NCBI GenBank assembly: GCA_034509425.1
Contig: JAVTVJ010000343.1
Coordinates: forward strand, 1,824,501-1,888,500
Direction of reading: 5' to 3'
DNA length: 64,000 nucleotides
Source: Eopsaltria australis
Lineage: Eukaryota; Chordata; Aves; Passeriformes; Petroicidae
Positions within the stretch are counted from its first letter, which is position 1. Each line of letters opens with the position of its first letter. The notes under the pieces were generated by a model. The model worked only from the letters and a program-made list of their open reading frames with translations, was not told where the DNA came from and ran no database searches. This document shows positions 18,801 through 32,600 of this stretch, in pieces. The translations under genes and the position numbers were made by a program.

Positions 18801-20326
18801 TACCTTGTGGTTTTAAAAGGAAACTCTGATTTTTAATAGTTCTTTCAAAACATGCTTAAATAAAAAAAAATTAATCTTATTGCCCACAGATTTAGAAATG
18901 TTCTAATGAAAGAGAAAAGTTATGATTTCACAGTGTACATTCTTCAGTGAAAGTTACCAATTTTGTAACAAGTAGAAAGAAAATTATTTCTGCATTGTAC
19001 TGAAATGTGTATCTGTGCTAAAGCAAGCTCAGTACTTAGATTAAGTGGGACAGAAAGTGCAAATTCCTGAGAGCTACAGTTCAGTATTATTTATTTTAAT
19101 GCACCCTCCCTTCCCATACGGCCTCAAATGGCAGCCATTGATGCTAGGATCAAGAAGTCCATGTTATTAAGGTGCACAGTGACTTTAACTGATTCCAGGG
19201 CCCCACTGTGCTACTTTTCTGTAAAAACAAATTAGATGGAACATTTTTGTTCCTTGGAGTGCATAGCTCAGACAAAGAAAATATCATCTTTCCCCTTTTA
19301 CAGATGAGGAAACAAAAAGTAAAACAAATTAACCGGGGTCACAAGCATGAGTGAATGAGCTTTCTGAGTCTCAGTGGTCCCTGACTCAAACAGGAGACTG
19401 CTCGCTTTGTCTACGCGCAGTGCTCTGCAACTATTCTACTGCTGTGTTTGCATTACATTGCAACCAAGTAACTAAGGTGCAAAAAAGCAATTTTGATTCA
19501 GAATATTGTTTATCCACTTGAAGTTTTCTGGTTTTAGGCCTTCTGGTGTCCTGCTAAGTGCTTCCAGTTCTTGCTGACTTAAGTGAAAGCCAAGGTAATT
19601 CAGTTTTTCTTTGGTGATCCTTAGTACCTTTCAAAGGTAACATATTGCCAAAAATTCAGAAAGTAAAAATTCAAGCTATTCAGGTCTTTGTTGCAAGTCC
19701 TTTTTATAAGCCGTATTTGCAATTCTGCCCCTACAGCTTGTTTCTTCTCTTCTTCCTCTTTTTCTACATCAGAGGTCTTCGAACAAACTAGGCTTCAGGA
19801 ATATATTTATTCTTCTTTAAAAGTCTATATGATAGGTGCATTGTGCAATTTTCAGTGTTATTCATATTAAAGCTCTGGTTAAAACAATATTATTGATTAT
19901 AAATAAAATCTGAAATGATACACAAGTTTGGGGGTATTTTTTAAGAATCCATTCATCACTGGACTTTCAATGATTTCAATGGAAAACTGGATATTGAACC
20001 TTTGTGACTTGGTTCCATGAGAGATGATGTGGTAAGGCACATTTCCATACTATCTTAACAGTGGAAATAATGTAATTAAATTAAAGCATTGGCAAAAGTT
20101 ATTTATAAAAGAGAGATTTTTTTTTTCATATATATATATCTTTAACTCTGCGATTCCTCCAGTATTCCTTTCACTTAGTTAATGGAGTTGACTTAAATGG
20201 AAGTGGTTAGACCCAGATTGAGGCTTGCTTTGTTATTTTAATGGATCCCATAGTCTGATCAGATAGTTTAGAATCCTAATTCAGTATGTCCATGGTTTAT
20301 AATCAATAGTTCTCCTTTGGCTATGT
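15840..20326. other. Interval between the convergent gene ends, probably including the SLC9A2 3' UTR
   Basis: No coding exon is visible. The right-hand part, read on the minus strand, is probably SLC9A2 3' UTR. Candidate minus-strand AATAAA signals (TTTATT on plus) are at 19806-19811, 19090-19095 and 18223-18232. A poly-A run lies near 17557-17575 and a short (TA)n near 20132. Confidence 0.5.
19806..19811 (-). terminator. SLC9A2: Candidate SLC9A2 polyadenylation signal
   Basis: This is the first AATAAA on the minus strand past the SLC9A2 stop, about 520 bp downstream of it. Further copies at 19090 and 18223 would give longer UTRs. The choice cannot be made from sequence alone. Confidence 0.3.
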
Positions 20327-20697
20327 TCAGTAGGGCTGGTTCTCAGGTTTATTTCTCTGCCTTTCCCCTTGCGATGCCTGCCTAGCTAACCGTGGTGGTG
20401 GCATAGGCCTTGCTGGCTCATGGTCTGCAGTCAAATCTTCCCTGCTCAAAGTGCCAAATCTTGGTCTCGTCAGCAGTGGCTGCCTGAACCCAATGGATGG
20501 CTGAGGCAAGGTGCTTGGGTCCTGCTGCTCTCCTCGTCCGTCCTGGCTCCCGTCAACTTCGTTCTTCCACTCCACCCTAAACTCAGGCAGTGGCCTCTGT
20601 TGTCTCAGTCTCTGGTCTCTCAAGATTTTCCCTGCTCTGGGCCTTAGATTGAGCACTGTGGTAGCAGCATCCAACTCAGAGTCACTGCTGTCACCCA
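20327..20697 (-). CDS. SLC9A2: SLC9A2 coding exon 12 (terminal)
   Basis: It encodes residues 687-809. It starts [20 protein letters not shown], an acidic Ser-rich cluster with possible CK2 sites, then [13 protein letters not shown] and a proline-rich end containing [13 protein letters not shown], a class-II-like SH3 ligand also present in mammalian NHE2. The stop is TGA at 20329-20327. The acceptor is TTAACAG. Confidence 0.95.
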
Positions 20698-23600
20698 CTG
20701 TTAATTGAAAACAAAAGTATAATTTTAGGTGCAGAATATAACTGTTTGAGGAACATTTGAGTAACAGCACACTGAACCCTTGCAGCTATAGAATAAAGTT
20801 TCCCCACATTTTCTATATTTAGTGCTTTCTGATTACACCCAGCAACAGCCTCTTAACTCTGCCAAAACAGGGAATAGTTTTGACTTAAAAACTTCCCTCC
20901 CCACTAAAGTGTGATTTTTAGAAAGGCCTAACTCAGCTGCTCCTTGATTGCCAAGTGCTCCCTTGATTGAGGTGACATTTCCCCAGTCCTGGGAAATTTG
21001 CAGTTCTCTGGACAGAAAGAACTGCCTCTCTCTGAGCTTGGGGTCTAGTTCCTGCTTACATCCAAGCAGGATGCCAAAATTAGATTTCTCACCCTCGCAT
21101 CTCATGAAATCTAAACTGAGAGGCATTTCCAGAGCACAACAAGTACAGGGGCTTTAGAAGCTTGACTTTAGAAAAGGAGCATCAATACTGTATCAGGCAA
21201 AGGATCTCTCAAGGTCAATGTACAGATGGGTGGAAATATCCCATCCCTAATAAGCCTGAATGTAAGACATGAAACAGAATCAACAGGGCAAATCTTACAG
21301 GTTCCAAGTGCTGCAGATCCCTCCTCCCACTCAAAGCAGGGTAGAAAATGCTCTAGGGAAAGCTGGCATAATTGTTTAGGGAATTCCCTTAAATGATCAT
21401 TGCCGGGTATACCAAGCTGCACATTGTCTGGATGTGCACACATGCATATATTTTTCCCCAGCAGACTTCTTTGAAAAGAATTAATATCTTCATCAAAACT
21501 TGCACACTTGAGTAATTTGTTAATAATTTTAACAATGGTTTATGAATCCCTCATATTTGTTCTTAGACTTAAATCAGATATGTTTTAAATATATTAAACA
21601 CTTGTGTATTGTGCAACTGTCATAAGAACAACTTATATTAGTAGCCTTCATGTTATTTCTTTTAAAAAGGTGAGAAAGGGGTCAACAAAATATATCACCA
21701 TGTAATTGTCCATTCACCCAGATAATTATATATCAAGGAAGGTCTTCATCAGACTGTGTTTTCAGGCTTTTTCCCTTCTAAATATGTCAAATAATATATT
21801 TTTTGACAATTGAATAATCTGGAGGCACATTTTCTCTTTAATTCTAGGTGACAGTAGGTGACCTCTGCAGACTAACTACAGAATAAAAGGCATCCTACAC
21901 TCAGGAGAGCAAAGATATCATTATTAACAGACAGAAACACAGCCTATTGTTAAATTAATTTGGAATAGTGGAAAATTAATTGGGGTGGAGATAGGAGATT
22001 TTAGCAACTCTGCAGAGATTTCTCCTTCCCAACAAGAGATCTTGATGACAGCTTGTCAAGAAAGAAAATGCTCCCAAGTATGGTATAAGCATGGTAATGA
22101 AACCAGTAACAATCAAAAGTAATAGATAGAATTGGGCAAAGTTTCCACATCAAATAGTTGTGCTCCAACAGATTTTTTAAAAATTTTGGTTAGAACTCAA
22201 GAACTACAATATAAAACATTTGTGAGTTTAGGCAGGGGAAAAAAATTAACAATTTGGTTGTAAACCACAGCATTTTGAGTTCTTCATGAGAACAATAAAC
22301 TAGCTCTAATGTCCTCATTACCCTCTCTGGTTTGGTTCTCAGAGCAGTGTCCTCTACCCTGACCCTAGAGAGAAAAGAACCAAATAGACTCACAATCCAG
22401 GAGGGATATCTGGACATTATGGAATAAAGATGAGGAGAATGAGCCATGGCAGAATTCCTGGTGCAAAAGCACAGCAGGCTGCTGCTTGCTGACATGAAGA
22501 GATGTGCTGGGAGGTCTATGCCAGTATGGAATAGGAAGTGAAAAAGCCCCCCAAAACCCTGCTGTCCAGGGCATTTCTCTACACCCACTGCTTTAGGACA
22601 CATTGCTTTAAATGTTCTAATTTGCTGATTTCTCTACATCATTCCTGGAAAAACTTTCCTTCTATGTAAGCAAAATGTCTACAGCACAGTAAGAGAAAAG
22701 CAAAAAAATTTCATTACCTCTGGAAGATGCTTTATTTCTCACTCGTAGTTTCTCTGGGAGTTTAGTGTTTTTAGGAAGTGAAAGGAATCTTTTTGTACTT
22801 GCTGCAGCCTGCATGCAAAGAAAACCAAAACATTTTCAGTCACTGCAGACTAGTGTACCTGCATAATGCATGTTAAAAGATACAACTGAGGCTTGAATGG
22901 GTTTATGTAGCTAAAGTGCTGGAGAGTAATTTGGGATTAGCTAATATGTGATCTTTTACTACACACTCAGTGCTTATTGCTGGCTGAAGTCTGTGCTAAC
23001 TAAGGTAAAGACTGAATAATCTCAAGCAGTTTAATCAAATGAAAGCCCAGTGATATGCCCCCTGAGATCAGAGTTAATAAATGTATGGTCTCTAATCTCA
23101 ACCTTGCCTGCATGGATTTTCCTAAGTAAGGCAAATGCTGCAAGCATGGCACTTCATGCAGCTACTTGTTTAAAACTTGTTTAAAACTTTTTATTAGTCA
23201 ACTGCAGAAATTTGGTTGAGACTGAAGCTTGGGCTCAAGAACTAATCTGTATTCTGATCCTGCAAGCACTTTATACATATAAATGACTTTATACAGTTGA
23301 CTAGTCACACTGAGGTTGATGAGGAAGTTAGGCACCAGCATGATCATTTACCAGTTCAGGGCATAAAATCCTTGTTTTCCCCAGACTAAGATTTAAATGC
23401 TCTGGGAACAGATCTCACTTCATACTTCCTGGAACATGAGAGGTACTTTTCAGGACAAGTTGCTTTTTTTTTTTAAATTCAAGTTTCTCAAGGACATCCT
23501 TTCTTACATTTGCTACAAAGATTTTTAAAATCTTTATAGTCCTACAGCTCTCTTCTGCTCCTACCATTCCTTGTGGCAGACCCAAAGGGGACCTGAAAGG

Positions 23601-26600
23601 AAATTTATTTTACCTTAGAGATTTTTCCTCTTTGGATTTTTATTCTTTTACTCTTTCTCCTCTTCCCTCTGTAGAGGATTTATCCGAGGATAATTATTCT
23701 TAAAATTATAGCCTGTGTGTTTTAGAAAGTTATCAGATATCCTTTTTCTCTTCCTGCCCCAAAAGTCCTGCTGAGTCTCTTCACTATTCTACACAGTAAA
23801 TAATTTAATAGTATGAAAAAGATAACATATTGAACTGTGGTTGAGAGGAAAAAAAATCATTCAGGAACAGTCTTAAATGTCATAATTAACACCACAGTAG
23901 CTCTGGTAATGATCACCTGTGAGACACAGCCCTTTTGGAGACATTATTCCAGCCTCAGCTGCTGAAGGACAACTGTATCAATGGAGACAACAGTCACTAA
24001 GTATTCCTGTAACGTGAAAATACATATTTACAAGATGGCTAATTTCCTTGATACATGATATGATCCGGAGGATCAGTTTCCCTGCTTAATCAGTGTGCTC
24101 CATTCCAATATGACTGGAAGTTTACAATTGCAGGATTGCCTCAGAGAGTCAAATATTATCATGCCACAGCAATCCTTGAAAGTGGAAGGCGTTTTCCAAA
24201 CCAGTGTCAAAATCTGAAGGCTTGATTACATTTTATGAATACTGAAGAGCATACAACATTTTTCAAGTGAAGAGCTTGCTCTGACTGATGTGGTCAAAAG
24301 TCCTCTCCTATATTTTGGAGCTTCCTTTAAGTAGCTTTTCTATCTCAACGTAATTTTTAACCTTTATTCATCCACACTTCATTAAAATACTGAGAGAGAA
24401 TACTGATCATCCCTACACTGCGTACAGAGCCTGTCCAGCTTCTCTGAGGTAAAATTAAGGCAGCAGATCCCACTCCCATATCACATTCTACAAGACTGAA
24501 GCTTTGCTGAAGGTGTCTACACAAATTAAGGGGCTCATGTGTGCAACTCAAGGTGCGTGATATTACATGTGCAGTTGTCTTCCAAATTCAGGATTTTTTC
24601 CTGCATGTCAGAAGATTGGTTTTTCTGCACGACAATTACCCACGAAGAGCTGTTTCAATAAAAATTAAAGTTAAAAAAAAAGCAAACAGATTAAAAAAAA
24701 AAAAAGAAAAAAAAAAAAAAGAAACACCACAAAATGCAAGTACCGGTCTCTCCCTTGACAGGCTATTTGTTTTCCTCAGGCTCTCTCTAAGGCTGTGCCG
24801 GCGACGGATCAGAATTTCTTTGGCCTGCTTTTCATTTGCATCTGCAGCCAGGCTATGGCGGTTGTAGGACATTGTCTGAAATAGAAAAGCAGTGATCACA
24901 GCCTGGAAAGCATGATGTCAAATGTGTTGGACAATATGGACAGGGAAAAAGGCTTTTTGCTTTAATAACCATCATAAATCCTTGTGAACAAGATCATATT
25001 GCAGATGATTAACAAGAACAATAATTATGCCGAGAATGTTTTTATTCATCTGCTTCACAACCAACTGGTTTTCTGTGGGTTTTGGTTCATTTTTTTTTTA
25101 ACTTGCTGATATTTATAATGAAAGAGAAAATGGAAGAAGCTGGCTTAATACCATGTTTACCCCCACACTGTAGTAGCTTGGTCAGTATGTCAGTAGAGGA
25201 CACACTTGAAAGTGATGAGTCCCCTAAAGGGAAGTCATTTTTACCTCCAGCAAGCTGAAGCTTGCTCAATTTTTGAACGTTTTCCAAGGGCTCAGGCATT
25301 CAAACAACTTAGCCACAGGAGGATAAATGTGAAATGTCCTTTTGCTTTTATTTCACTCTTTTTCCAGTTCATCATCTCTGCTCTTAATACAAACAACTTT
25401 ACGACTGGAGGCAAATAGGAAATCTAATCCCATATTACAAAGTGACCAACATACTGATACAAGTAGACAATGTTGGGTTGAATTGGCAACTATGATCCTA
25501 CTTTAATACTGTAGGTATATCAGAGGTAATAAGACAAAAACATTAAGTCTCATCAACATTATAAGATCAAGTAAGTATTTACACAAAGGAATGTGAATAT
25601 GCTACTGTACATATGATGGGATAGGGATTCAAGGCAACAGAAGTAAATATGAGCATTATTTGTTACTATATGATAGAGCAGATGTACAAGCTCAAAGATG
25701 TGTTAGGAAGATAATCAGTATATTCATAGAGCAGTGGGATATTTAAGTAGGCAAAAGTTCATCCTTACTCGATGTCGTATTTGGTAGAGATTCTTTGTTA
25801 ATATTTCTCGCATGTTTTCCATTTCAGTAGGAGAAAGGGGCTTTATCTTTCCTTCATGATAGTCACTGTGGCAGAATGAAAAAAAAATGGGAAATAGGGA
25901 AGAGGGAGAGAGAGAGGGAGGGGGAGAGAGAGAGAGAGAACGTTTTTATTTTTATGGCCAGGAATGACATTTGAATTATTTCCTTTGCTAGAGGTGGAAA
26001 CAACATTTCAAAACAACAAAGTAATAGGTGAAAATGTAACATGTAGAATTGAAATCTTGGTAAGACACAAAATGTGACATAAATTACAAAAATCTGTACA
26101 TTGTATTTACAAACTATTGAAAATGCCCCTTAGGCTTCTCTTGTAGCTATTCTCAGCAGACAGGCAGGCACATGTTCAAGTCCACCCCTGCTCTATGTGG
26201 CAGATCAACGCTCCAGTGAGCAGCTGTCCCAGTGAAACTATGCACCCCAGAAGAACACAGCACTTCATGGGGAGCTACAGGCAAAAGGCTCTTGTTTCAC
26301 ATCCTCTTACTGTTCGGATGACATTAGGGCACAAAGCATCCTAAGTCAAAGTCATTATCCTGTCTACAGCCTGGGCTGTGAAATACATTACATGACCCAG
26401 TTGAGGTGCTTGGCCATGCTGGCATTGCTTGCTTACCTGAGAGACACCGATGATGGGACCTTGCTTATCATTCCACTCTCTGCCATCTCAATGGCATGCT
26501 TGATTTCTAGCTTCTTGTACAAAGAAACAATGCTGGATTTGGGCTGGTTCTCACGGATTAGAAGTCTTCGCAGGTATTTATTGTCAAACTTTTTAAACCT

Positions 26601-29600
26601 GTACATGAGGCAAACCAGCCCAACCAGTTAATTTTTACTGTGCATAGTTAAGCAAAGCCAATATACTGCAGGTAATGAAATTTTAAAGGACTTTATTGTC
26701 TGGGAATGTATCTGTTCATATTAATAACCTAATGCTGAGTACCCGAAGAAAGGGTCAACTTCAACTTTACTTCAGATAGACAGTCTTACCCTGTGTTTTG
26801 GTTAATATGTTAATGAACAGTCTCCCTAGAAGCAGCTTTAAACTTTTAGGTATTCTGTGTGATTAGAAAATATTATTTTTAATTCTCTGTTTTCATCAAG
26901 ACAAAGAGAACATTAAATATTTACTATAATAACAAATAAAAGGCCAAAATTTGCATCAACTGCTTCTTCTTTGAAATTTTAGCCTGCTTTTGTAAAACTT
27001 TAGAAGTTCTTCCTTTCTCTAAAGCAACTGCACCCTCTTGGATGCTTAGTGAAAAAATATTGATTACAGCTGGTGTTCATTTTGTTTGTCAGGAAATACT
27101 TTGCCCTCTAGACATTCTGAAATTATTCTTGAATTTGGGTGTGAAGGTCATGAAGAGGTGGGACTCTCTTTTGCTCTGCAGTCTTTTCATGAAAGATCTC
27201 ACACAGACTGAAGGAGAACTAGGCTGAGTAAAGAAAAGTTGTACCCATATCATGCATCTGTCTGGAAAGTGTCCTCACTGTGTTGCTCCCAAGTCATTTG
27301 GAGAGGGCTCTCCTCAGCCATTCCTGCTGGTGCTATTCTCTCTTTATATAAAACACTTAAATTCTTCTTGGAGCAGTGACTAGAGGGTGGTGAGCCATGG
27401 CCATGCTTTGAGTCTAAAGAATTTGGGTGTAAAAGGAATTAGACCCAACCTAATGATGATGATGATTCAATAGATAAATTGAAAATATGAATTATTCAGG
27501 TATTGACAGGGGTAATCTTCCTAACTGACACTAAGTGTTATGTAATACTCTCAAGAACTGTGGTGCTGCCTGCCATTAGGATCTCTCATGTATCTCATAC
27601 CAGCTGCTGCCTTGATCTTTCTAGAGGAAGACAAATAGCTTATGTATGTTTACTATAAAATAGGCATCTAACCCATCACTTAACTGCCCTAAGAAGCACA
27701 GTTTGCAGGAAGACAGCTGGGTGGGATGAAAGGCTCAGCAGACATACAGGAAATGCTCTGCAACAGTCAGAAACATGCACCCTCAGAAGGTACCACACTT
27801 TACCCTGGGATCAGAAGGCTGCCTTTTCTCCCAGCTGTAGATTCTGTTCTACTTGCTTGTGGTTTAGTAAAAAATACTGTTTTGCTACTTTCCCTTTGAA
27901 ACCCACATGTTCTAAAAACAACCATCTGTTTTCAAGAATAAATGCTGAAAATGAAATATGATGCCCAACAGCCTTTGTTGCTGCTGAGCCACTTCAGCCT
28001 CTCCTGTGTGACAGGGAGTTTCAAATGCCACTCTTACTTATCTCTCCAAAAGTTGTGACCCCAGTGTCCACACACATCTTCAATTCCAGTCTTCACGTGG
28101 TCAAAGAACTAAAGGAAAACATTGGTTCATTACATAAACTTATAGACATCACTTGGCTTGTCCTTAGATCTTATTAGTTTCCAACTTACTTTAAAACAGA
28201 AACATCTAGTTACAACTCAGGACAATGATTCAGTTTTACCAAATGCAGTCCAAACCAAGCTCAAAGACAGATTATGTTGCATTCCCCCTGGATCTTCCTT
28301 ATCTCACAGCCCCAAAAGGACAGAAGTTAGTTGTTAATTTCCTCAATGTTAATCTTGCTCAGCTCCTGCCTGAAACTAAAAGTTTTTCCCATATTTTCAC
28401 TAATTTGAAATTCCCTAACCACTCAGTGCCATGTCTGGAGCTTCCCCAGGCCTCACAGTGAGGCAAGTGGAGAAGAGAATCTCAGTGGACAGAAGCTCCA
28501 TACATCAGCACCAGCCCCTCAGGATGCACAGACAGAACTGAGAGCCAGCATTAGGTCCTGGGCACCTATTTCAGGAATTTGTATCATCTTAAAGCATCTT
28601 GTTCACCTAATATTAGAAACACACTCTTCCCGAGTCTATTATGAATTATGAAAAATTGAGTCGGTTCAGCTAAGGTCTCACTTGATCCCAGAGGCAGCAT
28701 GTTTGCTTTTAATTCAGGAACCATCATAGGGGTGTCAGTCTCAGGGAGAAACCCTGGTAGGCACGTCCAAAGGATAAGCTCTAAAAGGACAGACTTTTAG
28801 ACGCCTAGATTGGCTTCTTTCCCAAATGTGGCCCTTACTATTCCTCACTTTTGAAATTTCATGCCACTTGCCTCAGGTATGCTGCAAGAATAAACACGTT
28901 CAAGAAGATGTATGGCTAATAATCTGCAACAATTGGAAACATACATGTACCAAACATATATCCATAAAAAGGCTGATGATGTAAGAGTTAAGTAAGTTTA
29001 AGAGTGTGTTTAAGAGAAGTTTGCATTTGTTTAATTAGATTAACTCAAATGCTGTATAATGTAATTAAATAAAGCCAAAGGTTTCCTGATGTAGCCAAAT
29101 TATAAAATAACGTGTATCTCATGTGTGAAATAAACTACAGAAAGTAAATTTACTTCAAGATCTGAACAATTAAGAAAGTGAGAGATTCCAAAATAATAAT
29201 ACGTAACAATAATTTCGGTAATTGCCAAAAGTGAAATACAAGCTTTACAATTATTGTGCTTATAACAGCTATCAAAAAGAAATCTAGTACAACCTCTCCA
29301 TAATACTGATGCTGAATACTTGTCTGTCTGAACGTGACTAGGAATTTCATCTATACAAAGGTTTCACCTATGATACTGAGGCTGCAACATACCCTGTTAT
29401 AAATCTCTTCACTGACAGCAGGCTGCTTTTTATTTGATCTTTTGACATCAAGAAACTCCACTAGTGGGCGAATTGTTATTCCCTGTGAAGAAAAAAAGAA
29501 CACAATAATTATAAAAGTGAATTCATTCTTTTGATTAGCAGGTTTTACACTTAGGTATGAAGCCCTTGCCAGCTCAGACTCCATTAATGCAACAGAAGGA

Positions 29601-32600
29601 AGAAAGGGGCACTCTAGAAATGAGAGGTCCAAGAGGGTCCACCTAACAGAACCCATCAGGAATAAATCACCTATCCCATCCATAGTAATTTTAAACTTCT
29701 TTTTTCTTTTTTTTTATGTGTTAGAAAAACATGAATTAATGAACTGATTCCCCGTAATTTCAAAATGAACATGTAAAGTCCTCTTTTTTAGTGATTACTT
29801 CCAAAATAGGTATTCAAAGATATGCAAACACTACTATTATTGATATTTAAGATCATGACACTAAGATTTTTTCTAAGTATGTATCTTTGCCTGATCATTC
29901 TCAGAGAAAGAACAAAAAGTTTTGGCTACCCCTGAATTATATAATGGTTTTCAACAATTATTTGTGGAAGAACAAAGATAATTTGTTTACTTGTACAGAC
30001 ACACTGGCACAGGGGAGAGGAATGAATCTGCTGTGGTGTTGAGATCAGACCCTACTATCCCAGACACCCAGGTCACATTTCTTTTCGCAAATGAATCAAG
30101 ATTTATCTTAAAAGTAGTTAGGTTTCTTTGCCCCATTGCTCATAATGGAACACTCATCTTGAACCTTATTGTTCTGATAATTAGAAAGCTGCTTCTTAAT
30201 TGTATCATGGTCACCGTGTACCACTTTGTTCTTGCGCCAACATTTGTCTTTTTAGTTTAAACAGTGTTCACTCCCTCATATAAACAGTAATTATAGTCCC
30301 TCTTCTCCTTCATCTTGCTAGGGCCAAGGCATCCTGGTCTCCTTTCACATGACAGGCTTACCTGTCCCGTGATCACTCCAGAACGTGCCACTGTGCTCTA
30401 ATGGAAATACCTGTCTCAGTATGTCCTAAGACCAGATTTGCCTTTCTTCCGTCCCCACTGCATTGTTGACTTAAAATCTACCCCATTACCAGTAAGTACA
30501 CCTGCAGCTTTTTCCCTTTCTATTTTTTCCAAATCAAAGGCTCCCATTTCACAAGAGAAAGTCCTAGCAAGAATACGTTTGCACATACTACTGTTCAATT
30601 TCATTCTGTTCTTTCATATTGGCCCTCAGTTGTTTCTACAGGACACTCTCACTATCACCCTGAGAACACTTCAAAATCTGTCATCAAGAAAGATCAACAA
30701 CAAAAACTCCTCCATTTATGTGCCATGGTCAATTAACAAGAGTATTAACTTATCCTTGAGGAATTCCTTTAATAATATCTCATCAGCCTATTATCTGGCC
30801 AGGGTGGTTGAACATTTCAGCAGGTGTCCAGAGAGGCTGGGGTATTTCCATCCATCAAGATACTCACAACTCAGTTTGACATGGCCCTGAGTAACATAAT
30901 CTAATGTGAGGGTGGCCTTGCTTTGGGCTAGAGGCCCCCAGAGATCCTTTCTGACCCAAAGGACCATTTGCTTCTATTTCCATTTAAAGGAGGAACTGTC
31001 AGCTCCTTCCTCATTCATTTTACAGTCATCTTAATGTCAATCTAAACCTCAGTTTAATGTTACACTAACAATCTCCTCTGTAGCCCCCTCCCCAAAGATT
31101 TTACAAAAGTCCACTTAAATGAGATTACTCTAGAAAATAAATTGCCCTATGAAAGAATGGTACCAGGTTTTTCTTGGATAAATCATGTTGCATCTCATAG
31201 CACATTCCATTTATCTCCATAGTTTAAATTATTCTGTCCTTCAAAATTAGTTTTCACAGCTGAAGGCAAATAACTGACCTCCACCTTGCCCCTTTTCCCA
31301 AGCACGAGCACAGATACTTGCTTCCCACAGCCATAGCCAGGTGGTCACCAGAGACAAGTTCTTTGTGTCCTAACACACATCTGGTGCTTTTTTAGAGATG
31401 TCCAGCTGGTTTGCAGCATCGCCTCCTAACATCCAGACTCCAGTTCACCTGTCTGGGCCCTCAGTGTCTTTCCCTGCATCCTGTGCACTATATCCAACAC
31501 TGAACTCCTGAGTAAATACACAAATTTAAACATTCTAAAAAAAGGAATTAGTGCTGAAGCTGTACCCAGATTATCTTTTATCTCTACTCCAACCTCACTA
31601 GTCTTAAATACTTAATACTACTTATATGTTAGCATAAGTACTTAATATCTGGCATACTTTTGCTACCTGCCTGTGGTATGCATAGCTTTTTTTTCTAGTC
31701 TGACTATGGCAAGTACCTTCAAGTATGTTCCTTACAGTAAGTTAGAACATTTATTTTTCTACCCATGGCTTATGTCCGAGAAAGAGGAAATCCAGGAGAA
31801 GAAAGGTACTACCTGAATGAAAACAGTGAAGAATATCACCACAATAACAGCAGTGATGAACAATTTCTTCCTGGGAAACACAGCAGGAGGAAGCAGAAAC
31901 ACAAGTGAAAAGCAAATTGCTCCTCGGAGACCTCCATAGGCGATAATAAATTGGTCCTTAAAAGTGAGAGGTATTGTCCGGAATACATTAATGATCTGAG
32001 TCAGAACAAAAACACCTGAGGGAAAAAAAATAAATACAAAGAGGAAGGGGAAAAAAGGGAACTTAAATTACACAGAACTAGCCCATTATGCTAATATTTG
32101 TTTAAAAACACTTCTATTTGCTTCTTACCTTTTATTTGCTTCTTCAATATATATTATTGAAGAAATGAAACATTACTCAGCAGCTTGAAAATACCACAAT
32201 ACTAAATTAAAAAGCCTTAAGAACATAATTTTTAACAAATTTAGAAAGCTAAACACCTCGGGTCAGCTGGATTTAAGACCAGAAGCAGCTAATAGATCTC
32301 CAGCTTTCTGCTAGACTGCACCTCTAGAACAGCAATAATTCTCTTGTCAGTATAGACCAAGATTCCTAATTGCTTTTTAACAGAATTTGAGGTGATTTTG
32401 AAAACTGGCTTGTCCCCTCCATCAATCTGTGCTTTGAACGCTGCAAACTCCTTTTCATTCAATTTTACTCACACAGAAAGGAAGGATGCATGGGATGGGG
32501 GGAGAAGACACCAGAACATGCTGATGTACTGTGGAAAAAGGTTCCAGGGATGTGGCAGACTGGAGTAAAGGTATAAAAGTAGGTGAAGGGAGAAAGCACA

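Noticed and set aside
22190..22603. 137-codon minus-strand open frame in SLC9A2 intron 11
   Set aside because: It does not match any NHE tail, and exon 11 to 12 phase is satisfied without it.
24636..24867. Extension of exon 10 into a Phe-rich tail, and the plus-strand frame opposite it
   Set aside because: The tail is translation of the intronic poly-T tract. Splicing to exon 11 restores the NHE2 sequence.
30438..30890. 150-codon plus-strand open frame in SLC9A2 intron 5
   Set aside because: It runs into an antisense CR1 remnant and has no recognisable domain.
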